Below are positions 54,606 to 64,000 of a DNA stretch of 64,000 bases, one piece after another. The number at the start of each line of letters is the position of its first letter. Positions within the stretch are counted from its first letter, which is position 1. The notes below the pieces were generated by a model. It was not told the DNA's origin. It made no database searches and worked only from the letters and a program-made list of their open reading frames with translations. The position numbers were made by a program, and so were the translations under genes. The DNA comes from Dipteris shenzhenensis (lineage: Eukaryota > Polypodiophyta > Polypodiopsida > Gleicheniales), in NCBI GenBank assembly GCA_047967505.1, contig CM106539.1; one strand, given 5' to 3'.

Positions 54606-55942
54606 TTAAATCAACCGAGTCTTTATGATATAATATAAGGGCCTCAATCCTAATGCAATTCCACAAAATGAAATTGGAAGAATTGACAAATTCTTGTTGC
54701 ACATTTCGATAAATTCATTTCATAGCTCATAGGGATAGGAGTATATTCTCTTTTGGCCACTATTATTCAATACGTTTCTACCACTCAAGTTTTGTGTGTA
54801 TAAAATGGCTCCATATTTAAACATAAAAATGAAAAAAATAAATCTACTCTTATTGGTTTTATTTGATAGTCATCATTGCTTTCTAGAATACTTGAGTTCT
54901 CTTTGACTTCCATATCAATCTCCTTGAGTGTTCAACATAGCCTAGGGATTAAAAAACTAAAAATTTTGATTCTTAATATCAGTGGCTTTATTACTCTACT
55001 CAATCCAACTGAGTAAAAGTATAACAAGAAATAATTCATCTTTGTAAGACTTTAGAGAGCTTGGATAGGAATCTCCTAGAGTGTTCAACAGCCTAGCCAG
55101 GAAATAATCCATCTTTGTAAAACTTTAGAGAGCTTGGATTCAATTAATCAAGTGCTCTTTTACTAGATCTTAAAATGCTCTAAAGAAAGCCTAAAAGTAC
55201 AAAAGTATGCAAAGTCCCCATGTTTTCTTTTCAATGATCCAAAGGAAAGAAAGACTCACCTTGTTCATTATATGGACATTGCATCGTGTAGTTTCTTGAC
55301 ACCAACGTATAGGTCATGTGCATGCAATTAATTGATGATCAATTAGTTTTCCCTCGTGTTACCTCTCTTCCATTAATATTGCCTTGCTCTCATCTTTGAA
55401 TGATATTATTGATCACCTAGCAATGAACCCACCTAATTATGTTCCTCCACCTCTATCTTACTTCAATCTTCGGCCCAAAAGAAGGTTTACTTCTACTATA
55501 GTCATATCCCAAAATGTAGTTTGACATATGCACAACAGCAACCGGCTTCACACTTGAAACTTGGAACTTGAAGGCTCAATGATGAAGCATCACAATAATG
55601 CTGCTGCATGGTTTTTTAATATCCTGATATTGTTACAGGTTGAGGGAAATCGTAGAGGTCTAGGAGGAACATGATGGTAGTTGGATTGATAGGAGATTTT
55701 TGAAGGAGCATGAAAGAGCAATAGGGTGCCTTGGTCCCTTAGAGTTGTGATCCTTATAAAAGTGCTTAAAAAGTAGTGGAAAAGTGGGAAAAGTAGGCAT
55801 GGATGGAAAAAAATCTGCCTTGAGGAAAAAACATTCCAGGCAAAAAAGTAGACTTTTTAAGGTGGAAAGCAGGTGCTTTTAGGTATTTGCCTAACTTCTT
55901 GCTGTGAGTGTAAGGAAAGCAAGCTATTTTTCACAATTTGCT
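54606..55942. other. no gene seen
   Basis: AT-rich, with a diverged tandem duplication of about 95 bp near 55028-55140 (CATCTTTGTAA.ACTTTAGAGAG twice). No frame of note. Confidence 0.45.
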
Positions 55943-56260
55943 GTTAGAAATCATGGTACAGCGGAAGCAAAAGAGATGAATACTTGCTGGAAAACAACTC
56001 AACAAAAGTGCAGCAACAAAGTAACAAAGGAGATGGCAAAATTGAACAAGTTCTTCCTTCGAGAATGAAGAGCAAAAGGCTACAAGAGGAGCAGCTACAA
56101 AGGGTAGTAGTTGCTGCAATCTTCTTCCACCAACGGTGGGCTAGATAAGTCGCCTTCTCCCTACTACGTGCGTGCTGCTGGATCAGCTTCAGTGCTAAGA
56201 GGCTGAAGGCTTGAGTGCTATGTGATAGTGAGGGGGAAGGGGTTTCTATATAATAGAGGG
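55943..56260 (-). repeat. possible end of a minus-strand LTR
   Basis: On the minus strand a TATA-like CTATTATATAG (about 56245-56255) is followed by about 300 bp that end TTTCTAACA at 55943, like the transcribed half of a plant LTR. No primer site, polypurine tract or second copy is visible. Confidence 0.3.
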
Positions 56261-56283
56261 GAGAGGCCACAAAGGGGTGGTGG

Positions 56284-56496
56284 ATTGACCACAGACCATT
56301 GACTTTGGCCACTGACCATTGACCTTGACCACCGACCATTGACATTGGCCACCGACCATTAACCTTGACCACCGACCATTGACCTTGGCCACTCGCCATT
56401 GACCTTGACCATCGGCCATTGACCTTGGCCACCGACCATTGACCTTGACCATCAGCCATTAACCTTGACCACCGGCCATTGACCACCGACCATTGA
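56284..56496. repeat. 20-bp minisatellite, about ten copies
   Basis: Unit GACCATTGACCTTGACCACC with variants (TTGG for TTGA, TAAC for TGAC). Because 20 is not a multiple of three, a minus-strand frame through the array passes through all three phases and gives a 20-residue peptide period (VNGRWSRSMASGQGQWSVVK) without a stop. The 180-codon frame containing it (56486-55944) is probably a by-product of the repeat. Confidence 0.9.
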
Positions 56497-56539
56497 CTTT
56501 TACTCCTCTATGGATAAACTAATCTATGCTAATCTAAGC

Positions 56540-57110
56540 TATACCAACCGTCGAATCGAAGAAAAGGCAAGAGATAATTTCTTTTTCATATTCATTTTAA
56601 TAGGTTACTTGCAAGACAAGAGTTATGTAATAAAGATTATGTAAACACATAAATTAATGAAATAAAGATTATGTAAACACATAAATTATAAACTAAGGTA
56701 AAATAATTAAAAATAAAATGGTGAAATGGTAAACATCCAAAAAAATCCTTTATTTTTTTCCTCTTATATATATATATATATATAAGAAGTTACCTTCAAT
56801 ACAAGAGTTATAAACAAATTTTATTCATTTCATATATATTTGAAGTATATTTAATTTAGCAAAATATTTTAAATATATTCATGTAATTTAAATACACTGT
56901 AAATATACATTTATATTAAAATGAATAAAAAATATAAATACATTATTAAAAAATATTTAAATTTAAATTCAATAATACATACAATCTAATAAAAAATAAA
57001 ATTATAAACTCAAAAAATTAGTTTTAAATTAACTAATAATTAATTAATCCCCCCTCTCTCCTTTGCGCTCGATTAACTACTAATTAATTAACTAACTAAT
57101 TAATTGAGAG
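56540..57110. other. very AT-rich stretch with (TA)n
   Basis: Almost no G or C from 56580 to 57050. (TA)n at 56765-56784. Repeated AATTAATTAA runs near 57035-57100. A matrix-attachment or fragile-site role is possible but not shown. No gene. Confidence 0.6.
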
Positions 57111-58418
57111 GAGAGGATAACCCTATCCCTAACGGCAGGTGGGAAATATCCTTGCTCCTAACGATAGGTGGGGGAATATCCTCACTCCCAACGAGGGATG
57201 GGCGATGAAAATTTGGGTGGGCGACGGAGATTCGGGCGACGAAAATTCAGGAGGTCGACGGATATTCGAGCGGTGGTTTGGAGCGAAAAGCAGTTGCAGC
57301 GATTAAGGGGAGGGGAGTAAGGGGAGGAGAGAGAAAAATCTCTACCTGTTAGGGTCGATGATGATCGATTAGGGGAGGAGGAGATCAAGAGGGAAGTAGA
57401 TTAGGAGAGGAAAATGTCGATTAGGAGAAGAAGAGGAGAGGAAAGTGAGAATCGGAATGAGAAGGATTCAAATTTCTAAAGAGTTTAGGAGAAAATTTGC
57501 CTGTGAGATTTAAATTTAAAGTGTAAACAAAAAGTGTGGGAGGATTTGAATTTAAACTACAAACAAAAGAGCCGACATTCTCCTAAACATTCTTCCATCC
57601 TATATTCTTTCATCCGTTCCTCACTAAACACACACGACATTCTCTTTCCCAAGATCTCTTACCGACAATAGTACACTGGTAAGATCTCTTTTTGATACTC
57701 TTTCTTTCTTGTATTTTTTAATAGTATGCCACTTCTACTTGGCTCACCAATCCCAACTTCTTCCCACCTCCTTCTTTCCCTCCACTGCCCGCCACCTAAT
57801 GTCACGCATGCGCCTCTCACGTCCGCCGCACGAATGACCTTCATGCACTGTATGAATGTCCGTCGTCATTACCATTCGTCCGTCGTCGGTTTGCCTTCCA
57901 TTGTTGCCATCGCTTGATCGTCCGTCTGTCACTGTCGCTCGTTAGACCATTGCATGCTCGGCTGTCCTTGCCATCTGTCGCATGAATGTCCATCCATCAA
58001 AATTTACATCCATCGTTCGAATGTCTGTCGTCGTCCGAATGTCCATCCATCCGAATGTCTGTCCATCGCATCACCACAGCATCGCCATAAGAGGAGGGGA
58101 GGGTTATCCCCCTTTCCTTATTCTGTGGCAGCTGCATCAATCCCTCCTTCCCTCATCCCTTTCATCCTTTGTCACGTCCCGCCCCCACCTTCTATCCTCT
58201 CTGTGTCCCCTCCTTATGTTGTCTCTTACGTCCCTTCCGTCATGCCCTCTCTTGTCTCGTCCCTCCTTCCATCATCTCTTTCATCGCGTCCCCTTCGGTC
58301 CCGTCCCTCCTTCAGTCGCGTTTCTCTTTCTGTACCTCCTTTCGTTCGTCTTTCGTACGTCTCATTCTCTCTATCGTCCTCTTTTGTACGTCCCTTTCCC
58401 TTTCCATCACCCTCCCTT
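57111..58418. other. no gene seen; pyrimidine-rich right part
   Basis: 57120-57190 has a 30-36 bp unit (CCTAACGGCAGGTGGGAAATA) repeated with changes. 57960-58080 repeats GAATGTCC/CATCCATC words. 58080-58418 is C/T-rich and opens long Ser/Pro/Leu frames on the plus strand that look compositional. Confidence 0.45.
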
Positions 58419-58662
58419 TGTTGAGATATCGAGCTCCAGTCGTGATATGCCAGGGCTTAGTTAGTATGCCACCTTAGTTAGCTGAGTTTGGTTTGAGACC
58501 CACATATAGGGTTCTTCTATTTCTTTGTACTAGAGTTCTTTTGGCTTTCACAACTAAGAAGAGAAAAACTGTTTTCAGCCTCCACCTTTGTGTGTATTCC
58601 CCCATTGTGTATGTGAGAAAGCCGCAAGTGAGACTCCTTCCCTCTCTCCCACTATCTTCACA
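58419..58662 (+). repeat. Copia-4 5' LTR, 244 bp, internally deleted
   Basis: TGTTGAG to TTCACA. Relative to the 3' LTR it lacks the stretch equal to 63836-63946, between CCAGGG and AGTTAGTATGCC. The remaining parts differ by a few transitions and one transversion. Confidence 0.88.
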
Positions 58663-58674
58663 TGATATCAGAGC
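58663..58674 (+). other. Copia-4 primer-binding site
   Basis: TGATATCAGAGC directly after the LTR, one G-to-A change from the standard TGGTATCAGAGC complementary to initiator tRNA-Met. Confidence 0.88.
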
Positions 58675-59048
58675 CTGGTTCGTGGTAAGGAGCTCAAGAA
58701 AGCAAACCAAGTTCGCGGTGTCCTGGTAAGAGGACCAGTGTTGCTTTCCTTTTTCGAGTTTGGGAGTAAATCTCTGCAGGTAGCACAACCGGAAGTGCAA
58801 GAGTGCACTGTCTCAGATTGAGACGCCCTTCACAGTGTGGCGAGAGGGCAGTATATGCTGCAGGCAAGGGAAAAGCCCTTGGTGACTTTATTTTTCTGAT
58901 TCGAGGCCATTTCGGGGCCCGCGTTTTGAAGGCGGAAGTTCTTCGTAGGCACTCAGAATAAGCCCGATTTTTGCTGTGTGACCACTGCTCTGCAGGTCGG
59001 TGAAAAGTTACCGCAGAAATTGCATCGTATGCCTATGCGCAGAGATAC

Positions 59049-59576
59049 TGGGAGTTGCAGAATCATCCTTGTTGCCTGTTGATGCAAAATCGTCACTAGG
59101 AAGTGACTGTGTGGTCAAATACCACTTTCGTCAGTTTTGCAGATCTACCCATGTGAGGCAAAAGCTGTGTTTTTTTGCAGTGACAGAATATTTTGCAGTG
59201 TTCTATAATGGCGTCTGATTCTCTTTCACAGATTGTCACTGAAAAGCTTGACAAGAACAACTTCCAGACATGGAAGTTTAGAATGACGAATTTCCTTATG
59301 GGAAAAGGCTATTGGGAGTTGCAGAATCATCTTTGTTGCCTGTTGATGCAAAATCGTCACTAGGAAGTGACTGTGTGGTCAAATACCACTTTCGTCAGTT
59401 TTGCAGATCTGCCCGTGTGAGGCAAAAGCTGTGTTTTTTTACAGTGACAAAATATTTTGCAATGTTCTGTAATGGCGTCTTGTTCTCTTTCACAGATTGT
59501 CACTGAAAAGCTTGACGAGAACAACTTCCAGGCATGGAAGTTTAGAATGATGAATTTCCTTATGGGAAAAGGCTAT
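59049..59576 (+). repeat. 264-bp tandem duplication across the gag start
   Basis: Copy one is 59049-59312 and copy two 59313-59576. They cover the end of the leader and the first codons of gag, so there are two gag ATGs (59208 and 59472). The outer ends share TGGGAGTT. The first ATG leads to about 45 codons and then a stop; the second leads into the real gag. Confidence 0.93.
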
Positions 59577-60440
59577 TGGGAGTTCATTACAGGAAATGAA
59601 GAAGAACCAGTTCTTCCTAATGTTCCCAATCAATAGGAAATGCAGGCATATAAAGGATGGCATGAGAGAGCCAGAAAAGTTATGTATTGGCTTTCTATCA
59701 GTATTTCGGATTCTATGATTGTGCATATTCAGGATGCAAGTACACCAAAGGAGGCATGGGATACTTTGGCAAAAATGTACAGCACAAACACGCAAGCCAG
59801 GAAAATACAGCTCAAGTAGGAGTTGCACAATGTGCAGAGAGAAAATATGAGCATCAATGACTACCACATGAAGGTGAAGAAAATTGCAGATGCACTTGCT
59901 TCCATTGGGTCGCCAGTGGAAGATAATGATCTAGTTTCTGTGACCTTGAATGGTCTAGGAAAGGATTATGCACAGTTCCGGACATCCATTGCCGTTCGTG
60001 AAAAATTTCCTGATTTTGAGGAGTTGTTTGTTCTTCTAATTTCTGAAGAGCAGAGAAATGGTGGTGCATCTTCTTCAGGAGGAACTTCAAAAGAAACTGT
60101 CTTCTACTCAAATGCTAGAAGAGGTAGAGGCAGAGGTAGAGGAGGCTGATCCGGAGGCCGTGGTAGAAATCAGAGTATGCAGCAAACTCAAGAAAACCAG
60201 TCCTATGGAGGAGGACGTGGTAACTCTAGAGGTAGGGGGAGCCAAAGAGGCCGTGGTGGATGGCAGAGAGGCCAAAATGCAAACAACAACGCTGAATGCT
60301 ACTACTGTGGTCAAATGGGTCATATGGCTAAAGGCAACAAAAAGCAGAATGACATTATGAATGGAAAATTGCAGCAAGGCAATTATGCATCTTCTAGTAG
60401 ACAGGGTGATGACAGAAATGAGCATCTATTCATGGTGTAG
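59472..60440 (+). pseudogene. Copia-4 gag
   Basis: Starts MASCSLSQIVTEKLDENNF with AWKFRMMNFL, the usual Copia gag opening. A UBN2-type capsid follows (PKEAWDTLAKMYST, INDYHMKVKKIADAL, SVTLNGLGKDYAQF), then Arg/Gly-rich repeats (RGRGRGRGG) and a zinc knuckle CYYCGQMGHMAKGN whose last Cys is replaced. In-frame stops are TAG at 59634, TAG at 59817, TGA at 60147 and TAG at 60438. The first, second and fourth are where Gln fits and the third where Arg fits. Confidence 0.88.
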
Positions 60441-60938
60441 CACATGACCAATTCTGTGACGAGTGCAGAAGAAAGAAATGATGTGTGGTATGTTGACTGA
60501 GGTGCGTCAAACCACATGACAGGTCATGCAGAATGGATGCAGGATGCAAGGAAAATGGAAAGACCAGGATTTGTGGAGACTGGTGATGATACTGCACATC
60601 CTATTGTGCAGATTGGTAAAATTCCTTTGTCTATGTAGGATGGGAAAAAGAAATACGTGTCTGATGTACCTCATGTCCCGAACATCACCAAGAACCTGGT
60701 TTATGTTGGTCAAATGGTTGAGCAGGGCTTGCAGGTCAGATTTAATCCTCATGGATGCTTTGTTGAGGATATGAAAAATAACGGTCGCTTGATAGCAAAA
60801 GGAAAGAAGAAGGGCAGGATGTTTACGTTGGATGCGGACATGCCTGAATTGAGTGCAGCAATGTTTGCACATGGGACCGGTGTAGTTGCAGATATTGATA
60901 TCTGGCATAAACGCATTGGTTATGTTAATGTACAATGA
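60441..60938 (+). pseudogene. Copia-4 protease and pre-integrase
   Basis: The protease box reads WYVD then TGA (60498) then GASNHMT, where D-S-G-A-S is normal. LSM is followed by TAG (60636), then DGKKKYVSDVPHVPNITKNL. The pre-integrase zinc motif follows with DIWHKRIGYVNVQ, ending at a stop near 60936 caused by a local insertion. Confidence 0.82.
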
Positions 60939-60953
60939 CTATAACTTAAATCA

Positions 60954-61832
60954 ATGCAGGCCCAAAATATTATTGCAAGATTGTCTAAATCCAAGGTTGC
61001 AGAAATGCATAAAGTATGTGAAGCCTATCAATTTGGAAAACAAGAAAGGAAACAATTTCTTAGGCATGTTCAAGAGAGTAAGAAGCCATTGGAATTAATC
61101 CACTCTGATGTGTGGACTACTAAAGCTGCATCTATTGGAGGCTGTCATTATTTTGTCACTTTTATTGACGACTATAGTAGAAAAGTTTGGGTGTATTTTA
61201 TGAAAAAGAAAAGTGAAGTCTTTGGGCATTTCAAAGCTTTTAAAGCTATGGTTGAAAAAGAAATAGGCCTGCAAATAAAATGCCTAAGGTCAGATGGAAG
61301 GGGAGAGTACCTCTCAAATGAGTTTGCAAGGTTCCTGCAGGAGCAAGGCATAAAGCAGTAATATTCATGCAGTCATACCCCAGAGCAAAATGGACTTGCA
61401 GAAAGGAAAAACAGGCATATTGGAGAGGTTTCTCGGGCCATTCTAAATGAAAAAGGCCTACCAGATTATTATTGGGCTGAAGCAGTTGCTACAACAGTTT
61501 ACATAATGAACAGGAGTCCCACTGCAGCAATACATGGCATGACACTAGAGGAGATGTATATTGGTAGGAAACCAAATATTTCTCATTTGAAAATTTTTGG
61601 TTGCATTGCCTATGTTCATGTGCCAGATGAGTTAAGGTCCAAGTTGGATCCAAAAGCTGAGAAGTGCATCTTTATTGGTTATTCTCTGCAGCAGAAAGGG
61701 TATAGATGCTATAACCCTTCTAATTGTAAGTTTACAGTGAGCAGAGATGTCGTTTTTGATGAGATGAGCAGGTGGTACAAACTAGTAAATGTGATTGATG
61801 ATGTAGATGTACAAAATGGTAATGCTGCATAG
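60954..61832 (+). pseudogene. Copia-4 integrase
   Basis: Core with all three acidic residues: ELIHSDVWT (Asp), CLRSDGRGEYL (Asp) and EQNGLAERKNRH (Glu). YFVTFIDDYSRKVWVYFMK lies between the first two. A TAA at 61359 falls after GIKQ, where Gln is usual. The C-terminal part holds NRSPTAAIHGMTLEEMYIG, KIFGCIAYVHVP and KCIFIGYS, ending at a TAG at 61830 where Gln is expected. Confidence 0.9.
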
Positions 61833-61871
61833 AATTCACAGCAGCAATCACAAAATATTAGTGGACCTATA

Positions 61872-63071
61872 GTGTCCTCTAGCAGTGGTTCACATACTTC
61901 GCCATGGACAGGCAGATTGAGATCAGGAGAATCTCCTCAAAGCAATGCAGATAGTGGTATGCAGGTATCACGAAAAGGAAAAAAGAAGGTAGATCAGCCC
62001 ATGTTTGATGTGAATGCAGGTCACTCTTATGTGGATGGTGAATCCAGTGGCTCAGAACAGAGCATCGATGATGAGTTGGGTATTCCTTCCATTGTTACAC
62101 CTGGAGTAAGGAAGACCAGGGATGTTTTGAGAGCACCTGGAAGTGAGCCTATTTTGCGCAGGTCTACCAGAGCTAGATACCCTGTGGATAGGCTGAAATA
62201 TGATGGATTTACAGCCATTCACTATGCCTATATGGTCAAAGTGATACAGGAAATAGAACCCACTTCTTTTGAGCAAGCCATGGGAAAAGAAAAATGGGAG
62301 GAAGCCATGGATGAAGAAATGGATGCCTTGGAAGCAAATGCTACATGGGAATTGGTGCCTTTGCCTAAAGACAAGAATGCAATTGGCTATAAGTGGGTTT
62401 ATAAGGTCAAGCACAATGCAGATGGTTTTGTGAACAGATACAAGGCAAGATTAGTTGTCAAGGGGTATGCACAGACATATGGCATTGATTATGAAGAAAC
62501 ATTCAGTCCGGTTGCAAGGATGGCAACCGTAAGAGCAGTCATTGCTATGGCTGCATCAAAGGGATGGTCTTTACATCAGATGGATGTAAAGAATGCCTTC
62601 TTGCATGGTGATTTGCAAGAAGAGGTCTTTATGGAGCAGCCACCAGGTTATGTTCGTGCTATTCATCCTGAGTTTGTTTGCAGATTGAAGAAAGCCTTGT
62701 ATGGCTTGAAGCAAGCACCTAGAGCATGGTCTGACAAGATAGGACAATATCTTGTTACTATTGGCTTTCAGATTTCCAAGGCAGATTTCTCACTTTATGA
62801 GAGAAAAATAGAGAAAGGTATTATGCTGCTTGTCATTTATGTTGATGATTTGATCATCACAGGTGATAGTGATGAAGATATCCTTCATGTGAAAATGCTA
62901 TTGAAGCAGAAGTTTGAGATGAAGGATTTGGGAGAGCTGCGTTATTTCTTGGGCATTGAGGTGATTAGATCACCAAGTGGGATACAGCTCTTGCAGAGGC
63001 AGTATGGATTGGACATGCTGTCCAAATATGGGATGACAGGCTGTAAGCCTATTTCAGTTCCTTTGGAGTAG
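61872..63071 (+). pseudogene. Copia-4 linker and reverse transcriptase
   Basis: A 399-codon open frame. A Ser-rich linker with RRSTRARYPVDRLKYDGF precedes the RT proper: EEAMDEEMDALEANATWELV, YKWVYKVKH, RYKARLVVKGYAQTYGIDYE, QMDVKNAFLHGDL, ALYGLKQAPRAW, VIYVDDLIITG (both catalytic Asp kept) and MKDLGELRYFLGIEV. It ends at a TAG (63069) in SVPLE, where Gln is the norm. This is the best-preserved pol segment in the window. Confidence 0.93.
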
Positions 63072-63074
63072 AAT

Positions 63075-63838
63075 GTGAAGCTGAGCACAGATGCAGGTGA
63101 GCTTCTAGAAGGCCCTACTATGTACAGACGCATAGTAGGAAGTTTGATTTATATGACTATTACCAGGCCAGATTTGAGCTATGCTGTTGGATTGGTAAGT
63201 CAGTTTATGCAAGCTCCAAGGAAACCGCATTTGGATGTGGCTAGACGCATACTTAGGTATGTGAAGTCCACATTGCAGTATGGACTATTTTATGAGGCTG
63301 GGATTCAGATACAATTACATGGAAACACTGATGCTGATTGGGCTAGTAGTATTTCTGATAGACGATCTACCAGTGGATATGTGTTCTCTTTTGGGAGTGC
63401 TGCAGTCACTTGGAGCACAAGAAACAGCCTACAGTTGCCTTGTCGAGCACAGAGGCTGAGTACAGGGGTGCAGCAATGGCTGCATGTGAGGTAGCTTGGT
63501 TGCATAAGCTACTTTATGATATGCATCAGTCTACAGATGGGCCAGTTGTCATTTATTGTGACAACATGAGCAGTATACACTTGGCAAATAACCCAGTCTA
63601 TCATGCTAGAACAAAGCACATTGAGGTGCATTATCACTATGTGCGGGAGAAGGTTTTACTAGGTCTTATTGATCTAGTTTATGTTAGCACAGAGGATCAA
63701 GTAGCTGACATATTCACGAAGGCATTGGGCGCAGAGAAGCTACGCAAGTTCAGAGACCTGCTTGGTGTGCAGGAATTGGGATTGAGCTCGAGGGGGAGTG
63801 TTGAGATATTGAGCTCCACTCGTGATATGCCAGGGTGA
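63075..63838 (+). pseudogene. Copia-4 RNase H
   Basis: MYRRIVGSLIYMTITRPDLS, then the RNase H box NTDADWASS, then a 1-bp frameshift at about 63417, after which the frame at 63410 on gives TVALSSTEAEYRGAA, IYCDNMSSIHLA, ARTKHIEVHYHYVRE and VADIFTKALG. All RNase H acidic residues are kept. The frame runs through the polypurine tract and stops 13 codons inside the 3' LTR, at 63836-63838. Confidence 0.9.
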
Positions 63839-64000
63839 CCGTTGTGCATTTATGTCACCGACTTATTAGCTACAGATGCGGTTGGTACACCGCCCACGAA
63901 TAATAGCTGGATGATAGCTATCCTTATCTACTCTAGTTTGTGGCTCAGTTAGTATGCCACCTTAGTTATCTAAGTTTGGTTTGAGACCCACATATAGGGT
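63799..64000 (+). repeat. Copia-4 3' LTR, cut by the window end
   Basis: Begins TGTTGAGATATTGAGC. It keeps about 110 bp (63836-63946) that the 5' LTR has lost. The last bases of the window, up to CACATATAGGGT, match the 5' LTR around 58500-58511. Confidence 0.92.

Larger units (their letters stand above)
58419..64000 (+). mobile_element. Copia-4: nearly complete Copia retrotransposon, runs off the window
   Basis: 5' LTR 58419-58662, primer site 58663, leader, gag (from 59472), protease, integrase, RT and RNase H in the Copia order, a polypurine tract AGGGGGAG (63791-63798) and a 3' LTR from 63799 to beyond 64000. All catalytic motifs of pol are recognisable, but at least nine stops and one 1-bp frameshift interrupt it. 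The 5' LTR lacks about 110 bp present in the 3' LTR. The left flank is CCCTT; the right flank is outside the window. Confidence 0.93.

Noticed and set aside
57954-58464. Long Ser/Pro-rich frames before Copia-4
   Set aside because: All three plus frames are open because the sequence is pyrimidine-rich; no protein signal.
59472-63071. Stop-codon reassignment or programmed readthrough in Copia-4
   Set aside because: Stops are numerous, of all three kinds, and similar decay is seen in unrelated elements; deamination explains them more simply.
1-64000. CRISPR arrays, bacterial operons, phage or plasmid genes
   Set aside because: Nothing of the kind is present; gene style, splice sites and elements are those of a plant nucleus.

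Overview
The window looks like nuclear DNA of a land plant, most likely a fern or another early-diverging vascular plant. It is AT-rich and packed with LTR retrotransposons, nested insertions and microsatellites. It also carries one long intronless PLS-class pentatricopeptide-repeat (PPR) gene of the kind that is expanded in ferns and lycophytes. The lineage is inferred from the PPR style and element content; no marker gene fixes it. I see no rRNA, tRNA, CRISPR or operon structure.

Layout. 1-760: the 3' end of an LTR element that starts left of the window. 787-3300: an unrecognised, frameshifted minus-strand coding region, a hairpin-repeat array and an exon-like fragment. 3783-17037: one Copia element on the minus strand (Copia-1), proven by a 5-bp target duplication on both sides. 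It is split by a 7.3-kb GC-rich LINE (9016-16315, minus) that has its own 17-bp target duplication. 17073 onward: a second copy of the same short-LTR Copia family (Copia-2), head to head with the first and only 35 bp away. Copia-2 stops abruptly at 20337, and its missing 3' end sits reversed at 26588-26928.

20338-26928: this block is inverted. Turning it back restores both Copia-2 with its AAGCA target duplication and the 5' LTR of the Gypsy element to the right. Inside it is a decayed gene of an unusual family with a GHGKG..DG.GA.VKR motif, bracketed by short repeats in opposite orientations that look like transposon subterminal repeats. This is the best candidate for an undescribed system. 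It also holds a foldback palindrome and an orphan LTR. 26929-35400: a decayed Gypsy element whose pol has a second RNase H domain, as in Tat/Ogre-type elements.

35400-48320: a possible two-exon host gene fragment, pieces of Gypsy and Copia elements, an array of a CTAAACCAGCCCGGTGGTTG-type motif, and a 528-bp tandem duplication. 48324-50594: the PPR gene, which ends at a premature TGA in its E2 motif. 50595-58418: mostly non-coding sequence with LTR traces, a 20-bp minisatellite and AT-rich DNA. 58419 to the end: a Copia element (Copia-4), nearly complete within the window, with both LTRs, a primer site, a duplicated gag start and a full but stop-riddled pol.

Nearly all in-frame stops in Copia-4, and several in the Gypsy element and the GHGKG relic, fit C-to-T or G-to-A changes at Gln, Arg or Trp codons. 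That is the pattern expected from long-term cytosine methylation. Most of the window is therefore silenced and decaying mobile DNA; the PPR gene is the only convincing long host reading frame.
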